From contig CAYIYO010000038.1 in the NCBI GenBank assembly GCA_964367715.1, forward strand, positions 1-17,543: a stretch of DNA of 17,543 nucleotides, given 5' to 3'. The translations under genes were made by a program, and so were the position numbers. Shown piece after piece: positions 1 to 7,079 of this stretch (the stretch's first letter is position 1; each line of letters begins with the position of its first letter). Source of the DNA: CAYIYO01 sp964367715 (GTDB lineage Bacteria; Chlamydiota; Chlamydiia; Chlamydiales; Criblamydiaceae). The notes beneath the pieces were generated by a model. It made no database searches. It was not told the DNA's origin and worked only from the letters and a program-made list of their open reading frames with translations.

Positions 1-462
1 GGTATAAAAGACGTTTGAGAAGTTGGTCGCAGGAAAGGTTTGTTTGTAGCGGGAGAGAGTAACCGTGACGGATTTTCCGCATTTCAATGCGTCTATGATC
101 TGATCGCGGGCGGAGGAGGGGAGGAGGAAGCGTTGACCGCCTTGAAAACGGGTGGCGATGACGGCGTTGTCGGTGTTGTCGATTGTGAGGGTGAGAGGGT
201 ATTGGTCGTTGTCTTGGTCTTCGCAGACTTCGACGAGCAATACGTTTACGTACAAGCGTGTGTCGTTGCAGTCGCGGACAAATTCGAGTTCCATTTGGCA
301 GCAGAGATCTCTAGGTGCGACAAAAAAGCGGCTAGAATTGAATTGAGGGCAGGGGGAGGAGATAGTTTCGCAACGCCATTCGGGGCAGCGTGGAGAGCAA
401 GAAGAAAGAAAGATTAGGAAAAGGACTGGAAGCGTCCTTTTCCTGAAACAAACAAATTTCAC
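1..462 (-). CDS. Putative lipoprotein, partial (C-terminus beyond left edge)
   Basis: The minus strand is open from a GTG at 462 to base 1 (154 codons, no stop). The N-terminus is a textbook lipoprotein signal: basic n-region with K2, R7, K8 and R9, hydrophobic stretch at residues 11-19, then lipobox L19-S20-S21-C22, so C22 should be lipidated. The mature part is Cys-rich at first (C26, C31, then CC just before M57) and then reads like a folded beta-rich domain. I do not recognise the family. The GTG lies 2 bases after the stop of the upstream 76-residue gene, which suggests translational coupling, but I see no good Shine-Dalgarno. The only in-frame ATG (294) would lose the signal peptide. 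A G-rich opposite-strand ORF at 40-417 is judged a shadow. A strong hairpin (416-444) lies within the signal-peptide codons and might end or modulate transcription here. Confidence 0.6.
   Translation of the reverse strand, partial: MKFVCFRKRTLPVLFLIFLSSCSPRCPEWRCETISSPCPQFNSSRFFVAPRDLCCQMELEFVRDCNDTRLYVNVLLVEVCEDQDNDQYPLTLTIDNTDNAVIATRFQGGQRFLLPSSARDQIIDALKCGKSVTVTLSRYKQTFPATNFSNVFYT
416..444. terminator. 11-bp perfect hairpin, possible terminator or attenuator
   Basis: Bases 416-426 and 434-444 are perfect reverse complements around a 7-base loop. The stem has a GGAC/GTCC core flanked by A4/T4, the usual look of a bidirectional rho-independent terminator, though only a pyrimidine-rich tract follows on the minus strand. 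It starts 21 bases after the stop of the 76-residue gene, where a terminator would sit, yet it is also inside the start of the lipoprotein frame (codons about 7-16). It may be a terminator, an attenuator between the two genes, or both. Confidence 0.5.
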
Positions 463-464
463 GA

Positions 465-695
465 TTAGTTGTGGCTATGGCCGTGGCTGTTGTTTGAGTT
501 CTGGACGCAGATTGCAACGATTGCAACTGCAGCAATTACGCCTAGTGCGATTGCTGGAGCAACGCTAGGTGAACGTGCGCTTTCTACGTAGCCGTATCCG
601 CCTGTGCTGCTGTTGTCAGCTGCAGAAACGTTGCTTGTAGATAATGCCATAGCAGCTAAAGTTGCTGTAGCGACTAGTCTTTTAAATGATTTCAT
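465..695 (-). CDS. Small secreted/membrane peptide with His-rich tail
   Basis: A 76-residue protein of unknown function. Residues 1-25 form a Sec signal peptide (K2, K5, R6, hydrophobic core, likely cleavage after VSA-25). A short Gly/Tyr/Ser linker with GGYGY at 32-36 follows, then a hydrophobic Ala/Val/Ile helix at about 47-64, and a polar tail ending HGHSH (71-75) that could bind metal. The product would be a single-span envelope peptide with the tail probably on the far side from the signal-peptide-derived segment. The start is well supported: a perfect AAAAGGAG (703-710 on the minus strand) lies 7 bases before the ATG. The gene is followed within 2 bases by the lipoprotein frame, so the two may be one unit. 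Small Ala-rich secreted peptides with HGHS-like tails are, to my recollection, known as hypotheticals in environmental chlamydiae, but I name no family. Confidence 0.75.
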   Translation of the reverse strand: MKSFKRLVATATLAAMALSTSNVSAADNSSTGGYGYVESARSPSVAPAIALGVIAAVAIVAICVQNSNNSHGHSHN

Positions 696-752
696 GAGTG
701 GACTCCTTTTGAAATATACTTTGTTATGTTGTTATCGCTTTTGAAAACATAT

Positions 753-779
753 ATTGCATAGTATGAATATTTATGCAAT
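753..779. repeat. Palindrome upstream of the small secreted gene
   Basis: Perfect 8-bp arms (753-760 and 772-779, ATTGCATA / TATGCAAT) flank an 11-base AT-rich spacer. It lies about 60-85 bases upstream of the 76-residue gene, where an operator or promoter element could sit. On the minus strand TTGCAT (778-773) might act as a -35, but the hexamer 17 bases on (AATATA) is a poor -10. The region 696-897 has no supportable gene. Confidence 0.35.
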
Positions 780-897
780 TTATTTTCTTTTCAATCCGTT
801 AAAGGACTCGAATTTCAAATTCTACCCTCTTTATTTTCAGGTATTTCTGATCGAATTTGCCCTCTGACGATCTTTTGCGCATGGCGTCGCATGTGAC

Positions 898-1698
898 TTA
901 ATTTATCAAGTCATTTTGAATTTTAGTCAATAAGTTCTCTTGCCAATTTTTTCCAAGATCACCGAAAGCACTCTCTAGCATGACTTTAAATGGCCCCCAA
1001 TATTTTTCTTGAAATTCTGTGCTTTCAAATGTTGTTTGACGGGCAGACGTTGTTTTTGATGAGGAGTCTTGACCTTTGTCTTTGTTTATTAGGGAGTTCC
1101 ATTCTTTTTTTAATCCTGCTTCTGCATTTTCTAGCTGTGTGCGACGGGTTTTATTTGGAACCATTTCGTAGAGATTTTTATTTAGACGGACCGACCGGAG
1201 CGAGCGAAAGAAATCTTTGTAAAAGCGAGGGAATTCTTCTTTTAAAGCGGCGGCTGTGAGGATGAAGGCGTTGTCGTTTTTAACGAGAACGACGTGCATC
1301 ATACGGACGTCGCCCCATTCGGTTTTTGAATCGACTTGAGAGAGGCTAGCATTTCCTGCCTCTGTGCGGATTGTTCCTAGATCTTTCCATTCGGCGCCTT
1401 GGGAGTCGTTGATTGCTTTGATTGTTTTTAGGTAATCTTTGAGAGAGCCTTTGAACGGTTCGACTGCGAGGTTGATTGAAGGAGGGAATTCGTTTGCGCC
1501 TTGACCGATGACCATGGCTTTGACACTAGGCGGCAGTGCGGCACTGTCAGCCATCATCCATCCTTCGGGCGGAGTGAATAGAAGGGCGCCAGGCTCATTG
1601 GTATCGACCAATGAAGAAGAGGAAGGGGGGAGAGAGGCTGTTGCATCTCCAATAAAGTTTAGTGCTACTACCAAAAAAGCGAGTCTTATTTTATTCAT
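898..1698 (-). CDS. Secreted protein of unknown function
   Basis: A 266-residue protein when started at the ATG at 1698. The frame stays open to an ATG at 1794, but 1698 is preferred. It has AAGGA (1708-1712) 8 bases upstream and begins a clear signal peptide (MNKIR, hydrophobic 6-17, cleavage probably after ATA-21). The longer form would bury this signal behind 32 polar residues. The mature part has a Ser-rich linker, then a mixed alpha/beta domain (about 38-165) with a PPEGW motif, a pattern reminiscent of PsbP/Mog1-like or DUF1795-type folds. A charged low-complexity stretch (roughly 200-225) and an amphipathic C-terminus follow. I cannot assign a function. It is divergent from atpE; in Chlamydia trachomatis the gene next to atpE (CT310) is CT311, so orthology is possible by position only. 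It is probably periplasmic or exported. Confidence 0.75.
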   Translation of the reverse strand: MNKIRLAFLVVALNFIGDATASLPPSSSSLVDTNEPGALLFTPPEGWMMADSAALPPSVKAMVIGQGANEFPPSINLAVEPFKGSLKDYLKTIKAINDSQGAEWKDLGTIRTEAGNASLSQVDSKTEWGDVRMMHVVLVKNDNAFILTAAALKEEFPRFYKDFFRSLRSVRLNKNLYEMVPNKTRRTQLENAEAGLKKEWNSLINKDKGQDSSSKTTSARQTTFESTEFQEKYWGPFKVMLESAFGDLGKNWQENLLTKIQNDLIN

Positions 1699-1777
1699 TT
1701 GGAGATTCCTTAAAGAAAAAATTATCGAACTGGTTATTCTTGTATCATGTTCTCTATTTTTTTTCGAATTATTTTGG

Positions 1778-1806
1778 TTGGCTATACTATGCAAAAAATG
1801 TACAAT
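1778..1806 (+). promoter_or_regulatory. Sigma-70-type promoter for the V-ATPase operon
   Basis: TTGGCT (1778-1783) and TACAAT (1801-1806) are separated by exactly 17 bases, a good match to the -35/-10 consensus used by the chlamydial major sigma factor. The predicted start is near 1813, giving a leader of about 57 bases to atpE. No equally good promoter was found on the minus strand for the divergent secreted-protein gene. Confidence 0.6.
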
Positions 1807-1815
1807 GTTCTATAT

Positions 1816-1847
1816 GAGTAATAAACCTAAGAACTCAGAGTAATAAA
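1816..1847. repeat. 10-bp direct repeat in the atpE leader
   Basis: GAGTAATAAA occurs at 1816-1825 and again at 1838-1847, a 22-base period (about two helix turns), just downstream of the predicted start of transcription. It could be an operator pair or chance in AT-rich DNA. Confidence 0.3.
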
Positions 1848-1869
1848 TCTATTCATCCCGCGAGGCTTT

Positions 1870-2496
1870 ATGAAAACGTTAGAAAAGGGACAAGACAAAA
1901 TTCAGCGCATTTGCGACAGCTTACGCGTCGAAACATTGGAACCTGCAAAAATCGAGGCGGGGCGTTTAATTGAAGAGGCGAAGCAGAAGGCTGCGCAGAT
2001 TATTTCCGAAGCGAACAAAGAGGCAGAACGCTTGCATGCCAATGCACGCGTGGCAATTGAGCGCGAGCATAACATTTTCCAATCCTCGCTCCTACAGGCA
2101 TCGAAACAAAGTTTAGAAGCCTTGAGACAGAGTATTGAAGAGAAGCTTTTTAATGACGAACTAGAAGAAATAGTCCGTGCAGAAATGGGGAAGCCTACGG
2201 TGATCGCAGACCTTGTTAAAGCGATGATTGGTGCGATCCAAGACAAGGGCATCGAGGCGAATTTAGAAGCGGTGATTCCTAACACGGCCTCTCCAAAAGA
2301 AGTCAATGCCCTTCTCGGCGAGCAGATCCTAAAAAAGCTAAAAGGCGGCAGCGTTACTCTTGGCAATATTGGCGGCGGAGCACAGGTCAAGCTTGCATCG
2401 CAAAAGCTGACATTGGTCATGACAGACGAAGAGCTGCGTAAGCTGCTTGCCCAATATGTGCGTAAAGATTTTCGAAAAATGCTGTTTTCTTGCTAG
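1870..2496 (+). CDS. atpE: V-type ATP synthase subunit E (peripheral stalk)
   Basis: A 208-residue protein, typical for the V/A-type E subunit, which forms the peripheral stalk tying the A3B3 head to membrane subunit I. The N-terminal half (to about residue 100) is a long charged helix rich in Ala, Glu, Lys and Gln, with the EEAKQKAAQIISEANKEAE pattern of stalk coiled coils. The C-terminal half is a smaller globular domain ending in VRKDFRKMLF. It is the first gene of the operon, preceded by the predicted promoter at 1778-1806. The Shine-Dalgarno is modest (GAGG at 1862-1865, 4 bases before ATG). A 172-codon ORF on the opposite strand is a shadow of its coiled-coil codons. The assignment rests on the stalk pattern and on position before the DUF2764 and A-subunit genes, as in Chlamydia CT310. 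Confidence 0.92.
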   Translation: MKTLEKGQDKIQRICDSLRVETLEPAKIEAGRLIEEAKQKAAQIISEANKEAERLHANARVAIEREHNIFQSSLLQASKQSLEALRQSIEEKLFNDELEEIVRAEMGKPTVIADLVKAMIGAIQDKGIEANLEAVIPNTASPKEVNALLGEQILKKLKGGSVTLGNIGGGAQVKLASQKLTLVMTDEELRKLLAQYVRKDFRKMLFSC

Positions 2497-2512
2497 GGAA
2501 GGCTGTTAAAAT

Positions 2513-3292
2513 ATGACGAATTACTATTTTTTTGCTTCCGCTCTTCCTCCTCTTGAAATAGGCACGCCCCCAGAGCTTGGCTTTCACGAATTTGAGGCGT
2601 TGGCACGGACAGCTCTCAATCCACACGACAAAAAAGAGCTCTGGATCCTGCGCTTGTATTACGACTTGCTTAATATCCGCTCTTTTTGGCGCGAAGAGAC
2701 GTTGAGCTATCGTGGAAATTATAATGAAAAAGAGTTGGAAGATGCGTTAGTGACAAACGAAGGCTTTCCTTCTTATGTTTATGACTTCATGGATCGCCAT
2801 CAAGAAGTAAAAGACCGTTTGTACCATTTCTCCTCCCTTTTAGCGGACTATTTTGCTAAGGAATTGGCGAGCAGCAAAGGATTTTTACACCGTTATTTGG
2901 CATTCGAGCGCAGCCTGCGCCTTGTGTTGATGGCGCTAAGGGCAAAAAAATTACACCGCGACGTCGTCGTTGAGTTGCAATATGAAGACTCCGATGACGA
3001 TCTTGTGGCGGAAATCCTTGCCCAGAAAGATTCAACAGAATACGAGCCACCGGAAGAGTTTGCCGATGTGAAGGCGATTTACAACGAATATTGCGAGTCT
3101 CCTTTGGAGCTGCAGCAAGCGTTGGATGTTTACCGTTTTTCTAAGATCGAAGAGATGATTGGCGTCGACCTCTTTTCTTTTGACAGAATTTTGGGCTACG
3201 CAGTAGAGCTGATCATTGTTGAGAAAGGGCTTGAGCTGAACCGAGAAAAAGGAATGGAAGTTGTCGAATCGATAATAAAGGATGTTTCATGA
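2513..3292 (+). CDS. DUF2764 family protein of the V-ATPase operon (likely subunit C equivalent)
   Basis: A 259-residue, mostly helical, acidic soluble protein. The opening MTNYYFFASALPPL and the following KELWILRLYYDLLNIRSFW segment are recognisable as the DUF2764 family, found between atpE and atpA in chlamydiae and Borrelia. The position matches that of the C subunit (d/AC39 type) in archaeal-type V-ATPase operons, and no other C candidate is present in this one. I infer that it joins the central stalk to the AtpK ring; this is not shown by sequence motifs. It starts at ATG 2513, with AGGGAAGG (2495-2502) 10 bases upstream. Its TGA overlaps the atpA start as ATGA, so translation is coupled. 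No membrane segment or signal peptide is seen. Confidence 0.88.
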   Translation: MTNYYFFASALPPLEIGTPPELGFHEFEALARTALNPHDKKELWILRLYYDLLNIRSFWREETLSYRGNYNEKELEDALVTNEGFPSYVYDFMDRHQEVKDRLYHFSSLLADYFAKELASSKGFLHRYLAFERSLRLVLMALRAKKLHRDVVVELQYEDSDDDLVAEILAQKDSTEYEPPEEFADVKAIYNEYCESPLELQQALDVYRFSKIEEMIGVDLFSFDRILGYAVELIIVEKGLELNREKGMEVVESIIKDVS

Positions 3293-5091
3293 CACAGGTA
3301 GTATCTTACAAAAGTAAAGAGCAAGAAAAGCACGCCCATGCAACAGGGAAAGTGCGCGATGCGTTCGGCAATCTATTACAAGTAGAATTTTATGGAGACA
3401 TTCGCCAAGGTGAGCTTGCAATGGTACAGGTCGATGGACTCGGCCTCAAAGGCGAAGTCATCGAAATCGCCGGCAACATTGCAAAAATTCAGGTATTCGA
3501 AGATACAAAAGGCATCCAATTTGGTACACTCGTTAAATTTACAGGACACCTGCTGGAAGCCGAACTCGGACCTGGACTTCTTACCTCAATTTTTGACGGA
3601 TTACAAAATCCATTGGAAGACGTCGCCGAAGAAGCTGGACTGTTTTTACAGCGCGGCATCTATCTCAATGCTTTGAATAGAAAAAAACAGTGGAACTACC
3701 AGCCAATTGCGAAGGTAGGACAGAAAGTTCAACGTGGCGATACGCTTGGTTCGACACTCGAAGGGCGCTTCCACCATACCATCATGCTTCCTTTTTCGCT
3801 ATTCGGATCCTACACGGTAAAATGGGTAATCGGCGCCGGTTCCTATACAGTCGACACAGTGATTGCTAAGGTTGAAGATAGCGCGGGCAACACCCACGAG
3901 TTGACCATGATCCAAAAATGGCCAATTAAAAACGCCTTGATGGAAGGGGAGAAGACCAAGCCGACGAAGATGATGGATTCTGGCCTTCGCATCATCGATA
4001 CGCAGTTTCCTATCATGAAAGGGGGGACGTTCTGCTCTCCAGGTCCTTTCGGTGCAGGAAAAACAGTATTACAGCATCACCTATCGAAATACTCTTCTGT
4101 TGATATCGTTGTCGTCTGCGCTTGCGGCGAGCGGGCAGGAGAGGTTGTAGAAGTGTTGCGTGAATTCCCTCACTTGATCGATCCTCATACAGGCGAAACC
4201 CTTATGACACGTACTGTCATCATTTGTAACACCTCCTCGATGCCTGTTGCAGCACGTGAATCCTCCATCTACATGGGAATGACTATCGCAGAGTACTATC
4301 GCCAAATGGGCCTCGACGTCCTTCTTCTTGCTGACTCAACCTCTCGTTGGGCACAGGCCTTACGTGAGATGTCAGGACGCTTAGAAGAAATTCCTGGTGA
4401 AGAAGCGTTTCCTGCTTACCTCGCCTCGCGCATTGCAGAATTTTATGAGCGCTCGGGCGTCATCAACTTACGCGACGGAAAGACCGGATCGGTCACGACG
4501 TGCGGAGCGGTCTCTCCTGCAGGCGGAAACTTTGAAGAGCCTGTGACTCAATCGACGTTGGCTGTAGTTGGGGCGTTCCTTGGACTTTCGCGTGAACGGT
4601 CGGACTCTCGACGCTATCCTGCGATTGATCCGTTGATCTCCTGGTCAAAGTTCATTAATGATGTCGGACGTCTCCTCGATTCAGAGATGGAAGGATGGAG
4701 CGCTGCGGTTAAAGAAGCAGATACAATTCTTCATGAAGGGTACGAGATCGGAAAACGAATGGAAGTTGTGGGAGAAGAGGGGACAGCGCTCAAGGATTTG
4801 ATCACTTACCTCAAAGCAGAGCTGTATGATTTCTGCTATCTTCAGCAAAATGCCTTTGATAAAGTCGATGCGTATTGTCCGCTGAACCGTCAAATCCCGC
4901 TGTTTGGACTAATAAAAAAAATATTTGATACAAAGTTCGTCTTTTCCAATCATGACACCGCAAGGGAATTTTTCTTGGATTTACAAAGTAAAATCAAGAA
5001 CATGAACTTTATGCCGTTTGATTCAGAGGAATACCGACGCACTTATACAGAGATACAAAAGACAATCGAAAATGCTAAAGAGGCTCGTTGA
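3289..5091 (+). CDS. atpA: V-type ATP synthase catalytic subunit A
   Basis: A 600-residue catalytic subunit that binds and hydrolyses (or makes) ATP in the A3B3 head. The order is: N-terminal beta-barrel (to about residue 75); the bulge domain peculiar to A subunits (about 110-200, with the LEGRFHHTIMLPF region); nucleotide-binding core with P-loop G252-PFGAGK-T259; catalytic glutamate E281 in the CGERAGEV motif; the DSTSRWAQALREMSGRLEE segment; and a helical C-terminal domain. All expected catalytic features are intact and the length is normal for the family. The ATG overlaps the preceding stop (ATGA), with AAAGGA a few bases upstream, and the stop is followed within 6 bases by atpB. It acts on the cytoplasmic side of the inner membrane, as part of the operon. 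Confidence 0.97.
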   Translation: MTQVVSYKSKEQEKHAHATGKVRDAFGNLLQVEFYGDIRQGELAMVQVDGLGLKGEVIEIAGNIAKIQVFEDTKGIQFGTLVKFTGHLLEAELGPGLLTSIFDGLQNPLEDVAEEAGLFLQRGIYLNALNRKKQWNYQPIAKVGQKVQRGDTLGSTLEGRFHHTIMLPFSLFGSYTVKWVIGAGSYTVDTVIAKVEDSAGNTHELTMIQKWPIKNALMEGEKTKPTKMMDSGLRIIDTQFPIMKGGTFCSPGPFGAGKTVLQHHLSKYSSVDIVVVCACGERAGEVVEVLREFPHLIDPHTGETLMTRTVIICNTSSMPVAARESSIYMGMTIAEYYRQMGLDVLLLADSTSRWAQALREMSGRLEEIPGEEAFPAYLASRIAEFYERSGVINLRDGKTGSVTTCGAVSPAGGNFEEPVTQSTLAVVGAFLGLSRERSDSRRYPAIDPLISWSKFINDVGRLLDSEMEGWSAAVKEADTILHEGYEIGKRMEVVGEEGTALKDLITYLKAELYDFCYLQQNAFDKVDAYCPLNRQIPLFGLIKKIFDTKFVFSNHDTAREFFLDLQSKIKNMNFMPFDSEEYRRTYTEIQKTIENAKEAR

Positions 5092-5096
5092 ACGCT

Positions 5097-6416
5097 ATGA
5101 AGATCGTTTATGATAGAATCAAAGACATGCGCGGAAATCTTATCATCGTCAATGCAGAAGGCGTGAGCCTCGGCGAGCTAGCACGCGTGGAGATGAAAGA
5201 TGGACGTAGCGTCTACGCATCCGTGCTTCGTATTGAAGGCGATGAAGTCACATTACAAGTCTTTCAAAGCACGCGTGGAATTTCTACCGGCGATAAAGTA
5301 ATGTTCCTTTCGAGACAGATGCAGGCTGTTTATGGTGACTCTCTTCTTGGGCGCCGTCTGAGCGGTGCGGGAGTGCCGATCGATGGCGGACCAGAAATTA
5401 TCGGAGAGCCAATTAACATTGGACAGCCGTCATTCAATCCAGTCAAGCGTGTTATTCCTCGCGAGCAGGTAAGAACCAACATTCCAATGATCGACGTCTT
5501 TAACTGCTTGGTAAAGTCGCAAAAGATCCCAATATTTTCGATTCCTGGCGAACCGTACAATCAGCTGCTGATGCGTATTGCCAATCAGACCGATGCCGAT
5601 GTTGTGATCATTGGCGGCATGGGACTGACCTTTGCCGACTACCAGGCCTTTATTGACAATGCGGAGCAAGCGGGTTCCCTCAACAAAACAGTGATGTTCA
5701 TTCACCGCGCGACAGATCCTGCGGTCGAATGTATCCTCGTTCCTGACATGGCGTTGGCCGTTGCAGAGCAGTTTGCCATCAACGACAAAAACGTGCTCGT
5801 GCTGTTGACAGACATGACCTCTTTTGCGGATTCCATTAAAGAGATTTCAATCACAATGGACCAGGTTCCTTCGAATCGAGGATATCCAGGATCGCTTTAT
5901 TCCGACCTCGCCTCGCGCTACGAAAAGGCTGTTTTGATCAACGGCAGTGGTTCGATTACGATCATTAGTGTGACGACGATGCCTGGCGACGATGTGACAC
6001 ATCCTGTTCCAGATAATACAGGCTACATCACAGAAGGACAATTCTATCTGCATGGAGGAAGGATCGATCCATTTGGATCTCTCTCCCGTCTTAAACAGAA
6101 TGTCATCGGCTCCGCCACACGCGAAGACCACGGGGACCTTGCCAATGCGATGATTCGTCTCTATGCGGAATCGAAGAAAGCGCGCGAGCGTCAAGGCATG
6201 GGATTCAAGTTGTCACGTTGGGATGAGCAGCTATTGGCCTATTCGTATCTCTTCGAAGACCGTATGATGAACCTCGAAGTGAATTATACGTTGGAAGAAG
6301 CACTAGATCTTGGTTGGAAAACGCTAGCAGAATGCTTTAATCCGCGCGAAGTCGGAATTAAAGATGCCTACATCACTAAGTATTGGCCAAAAGAAGTGGT
6401 AACGAGCAACACCTAA
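5097..6416 (+). CDS. atpB: V-type ATP synthase regulatory/non-catalytic subunit B
   Basis: A 439-residue non-catalytic partner of subunit A in the hexameric head. As expected for B subunits the P-loop is absent; the equivalent stretch is IPGEPYN (149-155). Conserved features include FNPVKRVIPR, RTNIPMIDVFNCLVKSQKIP, the IIGGMGLTFADY segment, PVPDNTGYITEGQFYL, and DPFGSLSRLKQ, whose R331 is the likely arginine finger reaching the A-subunit site. The frame is open from a TTG at 5088, but ATG 5097 is chosen because MKIVYDRI lines up with the remembered chlamydial AtpB N-terminus. AAGAGG (5078-5083) is 13 bases from this ATG but only 4 from the TTG, so the longer form is not excluded. The gene follows atpA by 5 bases. 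Confidence 0.96.
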   Translation: MKIVYDRIKDMRGNLIIVNAEGVSLGELARVEMKDGRSVYASVLRIEGDEVTLQVFQSTRGISTGDKVMFLSRQMQAVYGDSLLGRRLSGAGVPIDGGPEIIGEPINIGQPSFNPVKRVIPREQVRTNIPMIDVFNCLVKSQKIPIFSIPGEPYNQLLMRIANQTDADVVIIGGMGLTFADYQAFIDNAEQAGSLNKTVMFIHRATDPAVECILVPDMALAVAEQFAINDKNVLVLLTDMTSFADSIKEISITMDQVPSNRGYPGSLYSDLASRYEKAVLINGSGSITIISVTTMPGDDVTHPVPDNTGYITEGQFYLHGGRIDPFGSLSRLKQNVIGSATREDHGDLANAMIRLYAESKKARERQGMGFKLSRWDEQLLAYSYLFEDRMMNLEVNYTLEEALDLGWKTLAECFNPREVGIKDAYITKYWPKEVVTSNT

Positions 6417-6425
6417 GAGGATATT

Positions 6426-7079
6426 GTGGCAGAGGTAAAACTCACAAAAAACGAGTTGCGCTCACAGCAACGTCATCTTCAACAGCTTCGCAAGTACTTG
6501 CCGACGCTTCAGTTGAAGAAGGCGATGTTGCAGATAGAGGTCAATGAGGCACGTCTTCACATTGACTCTCTGCGCGAGGTCTACCGCGTCACCCGCAAAA
6601 AGGTGGAGGACTTTTCCTCCCTCTTATCCGATAGGGAATCGATCGATTTGCGCGATGCGGCAAAAGTGGCAAAAGTCAACCGTTATGTAGAAAATATCGC
6701 TGGTGTAGAGGTTCCACAATTTGAAGGGATTGAATTCGTTCCCTTCGAATACAACCTCTTCGGAGCGCCGGTATGGGTTGATGCTGCGATTCTGGGATTG
6801 CGTAAAATTGCCACTGCAAAGGCCGAAGTGGATGTTGCCGAAGAAAAAAAGCGTGCATTAGAAAAAGAGCTGCGTGAGGTCTCCATCCGCGTCAATCTTT
6901 TCGAAAAAATCTTAATTCCACGTGCCATCGCTAACATTAAAAAGATTAAAGTTTTCTTGGGAGATCAACAGCTTGCGGCAGTCTCCCAAGCAAAAGTTGC
7001 AAAACTTAAAATTGAAGAGAGAAAAGCTGCTGCACGTGAGTCCTCTCGTTTAGATAAGGAAGCGGCATATGCGAATTGA
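6426..7079 (+). CDS. atpD: V-type ATP synthase subunit D (central rotor shaft)
   Basis: A 217-residue subunit D, the long antiparallel coiled coil that turns inside the A3B3 head. The N-terminus has the family hallmark LTKNELRSQQRHL followed by LPTLQLKKAML. The middle (about 90-120) is the short globular tip with VEVPQFEGI, and the second helix carries ELREVSIRVNLFEKILIP, a strongly conserved D-subunit stretch. Lys/Ala-rich residues end the protein. The start is GTG at 6426, with AAGAGG (6415-6420) 5 bases upstream; this Shine-Dalgarno overlaps the atpB stop. The 3' end overlaps atpI by 11 bases, implying coupled translation. No gene for the F subunit, which normally partners D, is found. Confidence 0.95.
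   Translation: MAEVKLTKNELRSQQRHLQQLRKYLPTLQLKKAMLQIEVNEARLHIDSLREVYRVTRKKVEDFSSLLSDRESIDLRDAAKVAKVNRYVENIAGVEVPQFEGIEFVPFEYNLFGAPVWVDAAILGLRKIATAKAEVDVAEEKKRALEKELREVSIRVNLFEKILIPRAIANIKKIKVFLGDQQLAAVSQAKVAKLKIEERKAAARESSRLDKEAAYAN

Noticed and set aside
40..417. 125-residue plus-strand ORF rich in Gly, Glu and Val
   Set aside because: It is antisense to the lipoprotein frame, lacks family features, and its composition reflects G-rich complement of the minus-strand gene. The minus frame has a signal peptide and lipobox.
811..829. GAATTTCAAATTC small palindrome and the repeated CATGCG nearby (about 880-893)
   Set aside because: Too short and AT-rich to separate from chance; no convincing terminator for the 898-1698 gene could be built from them.
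1699..1794. N-terminal extension of the minus-strand secreted protein to the ATG at 1794
   Set aside because: It would put 32 polar residues before a clear signal peptide; the ATG at 1698 has a Shine-Dalgarno. The extension also covers the divergent promoter area.
1902..2420. 172-residue minus-strand ORF
   Set aside because: Complete antisense to atpE; Ser/Ala-rich translation is typical of the reverse of coiled-coil codons, and there is no plausible ribosome site or context.
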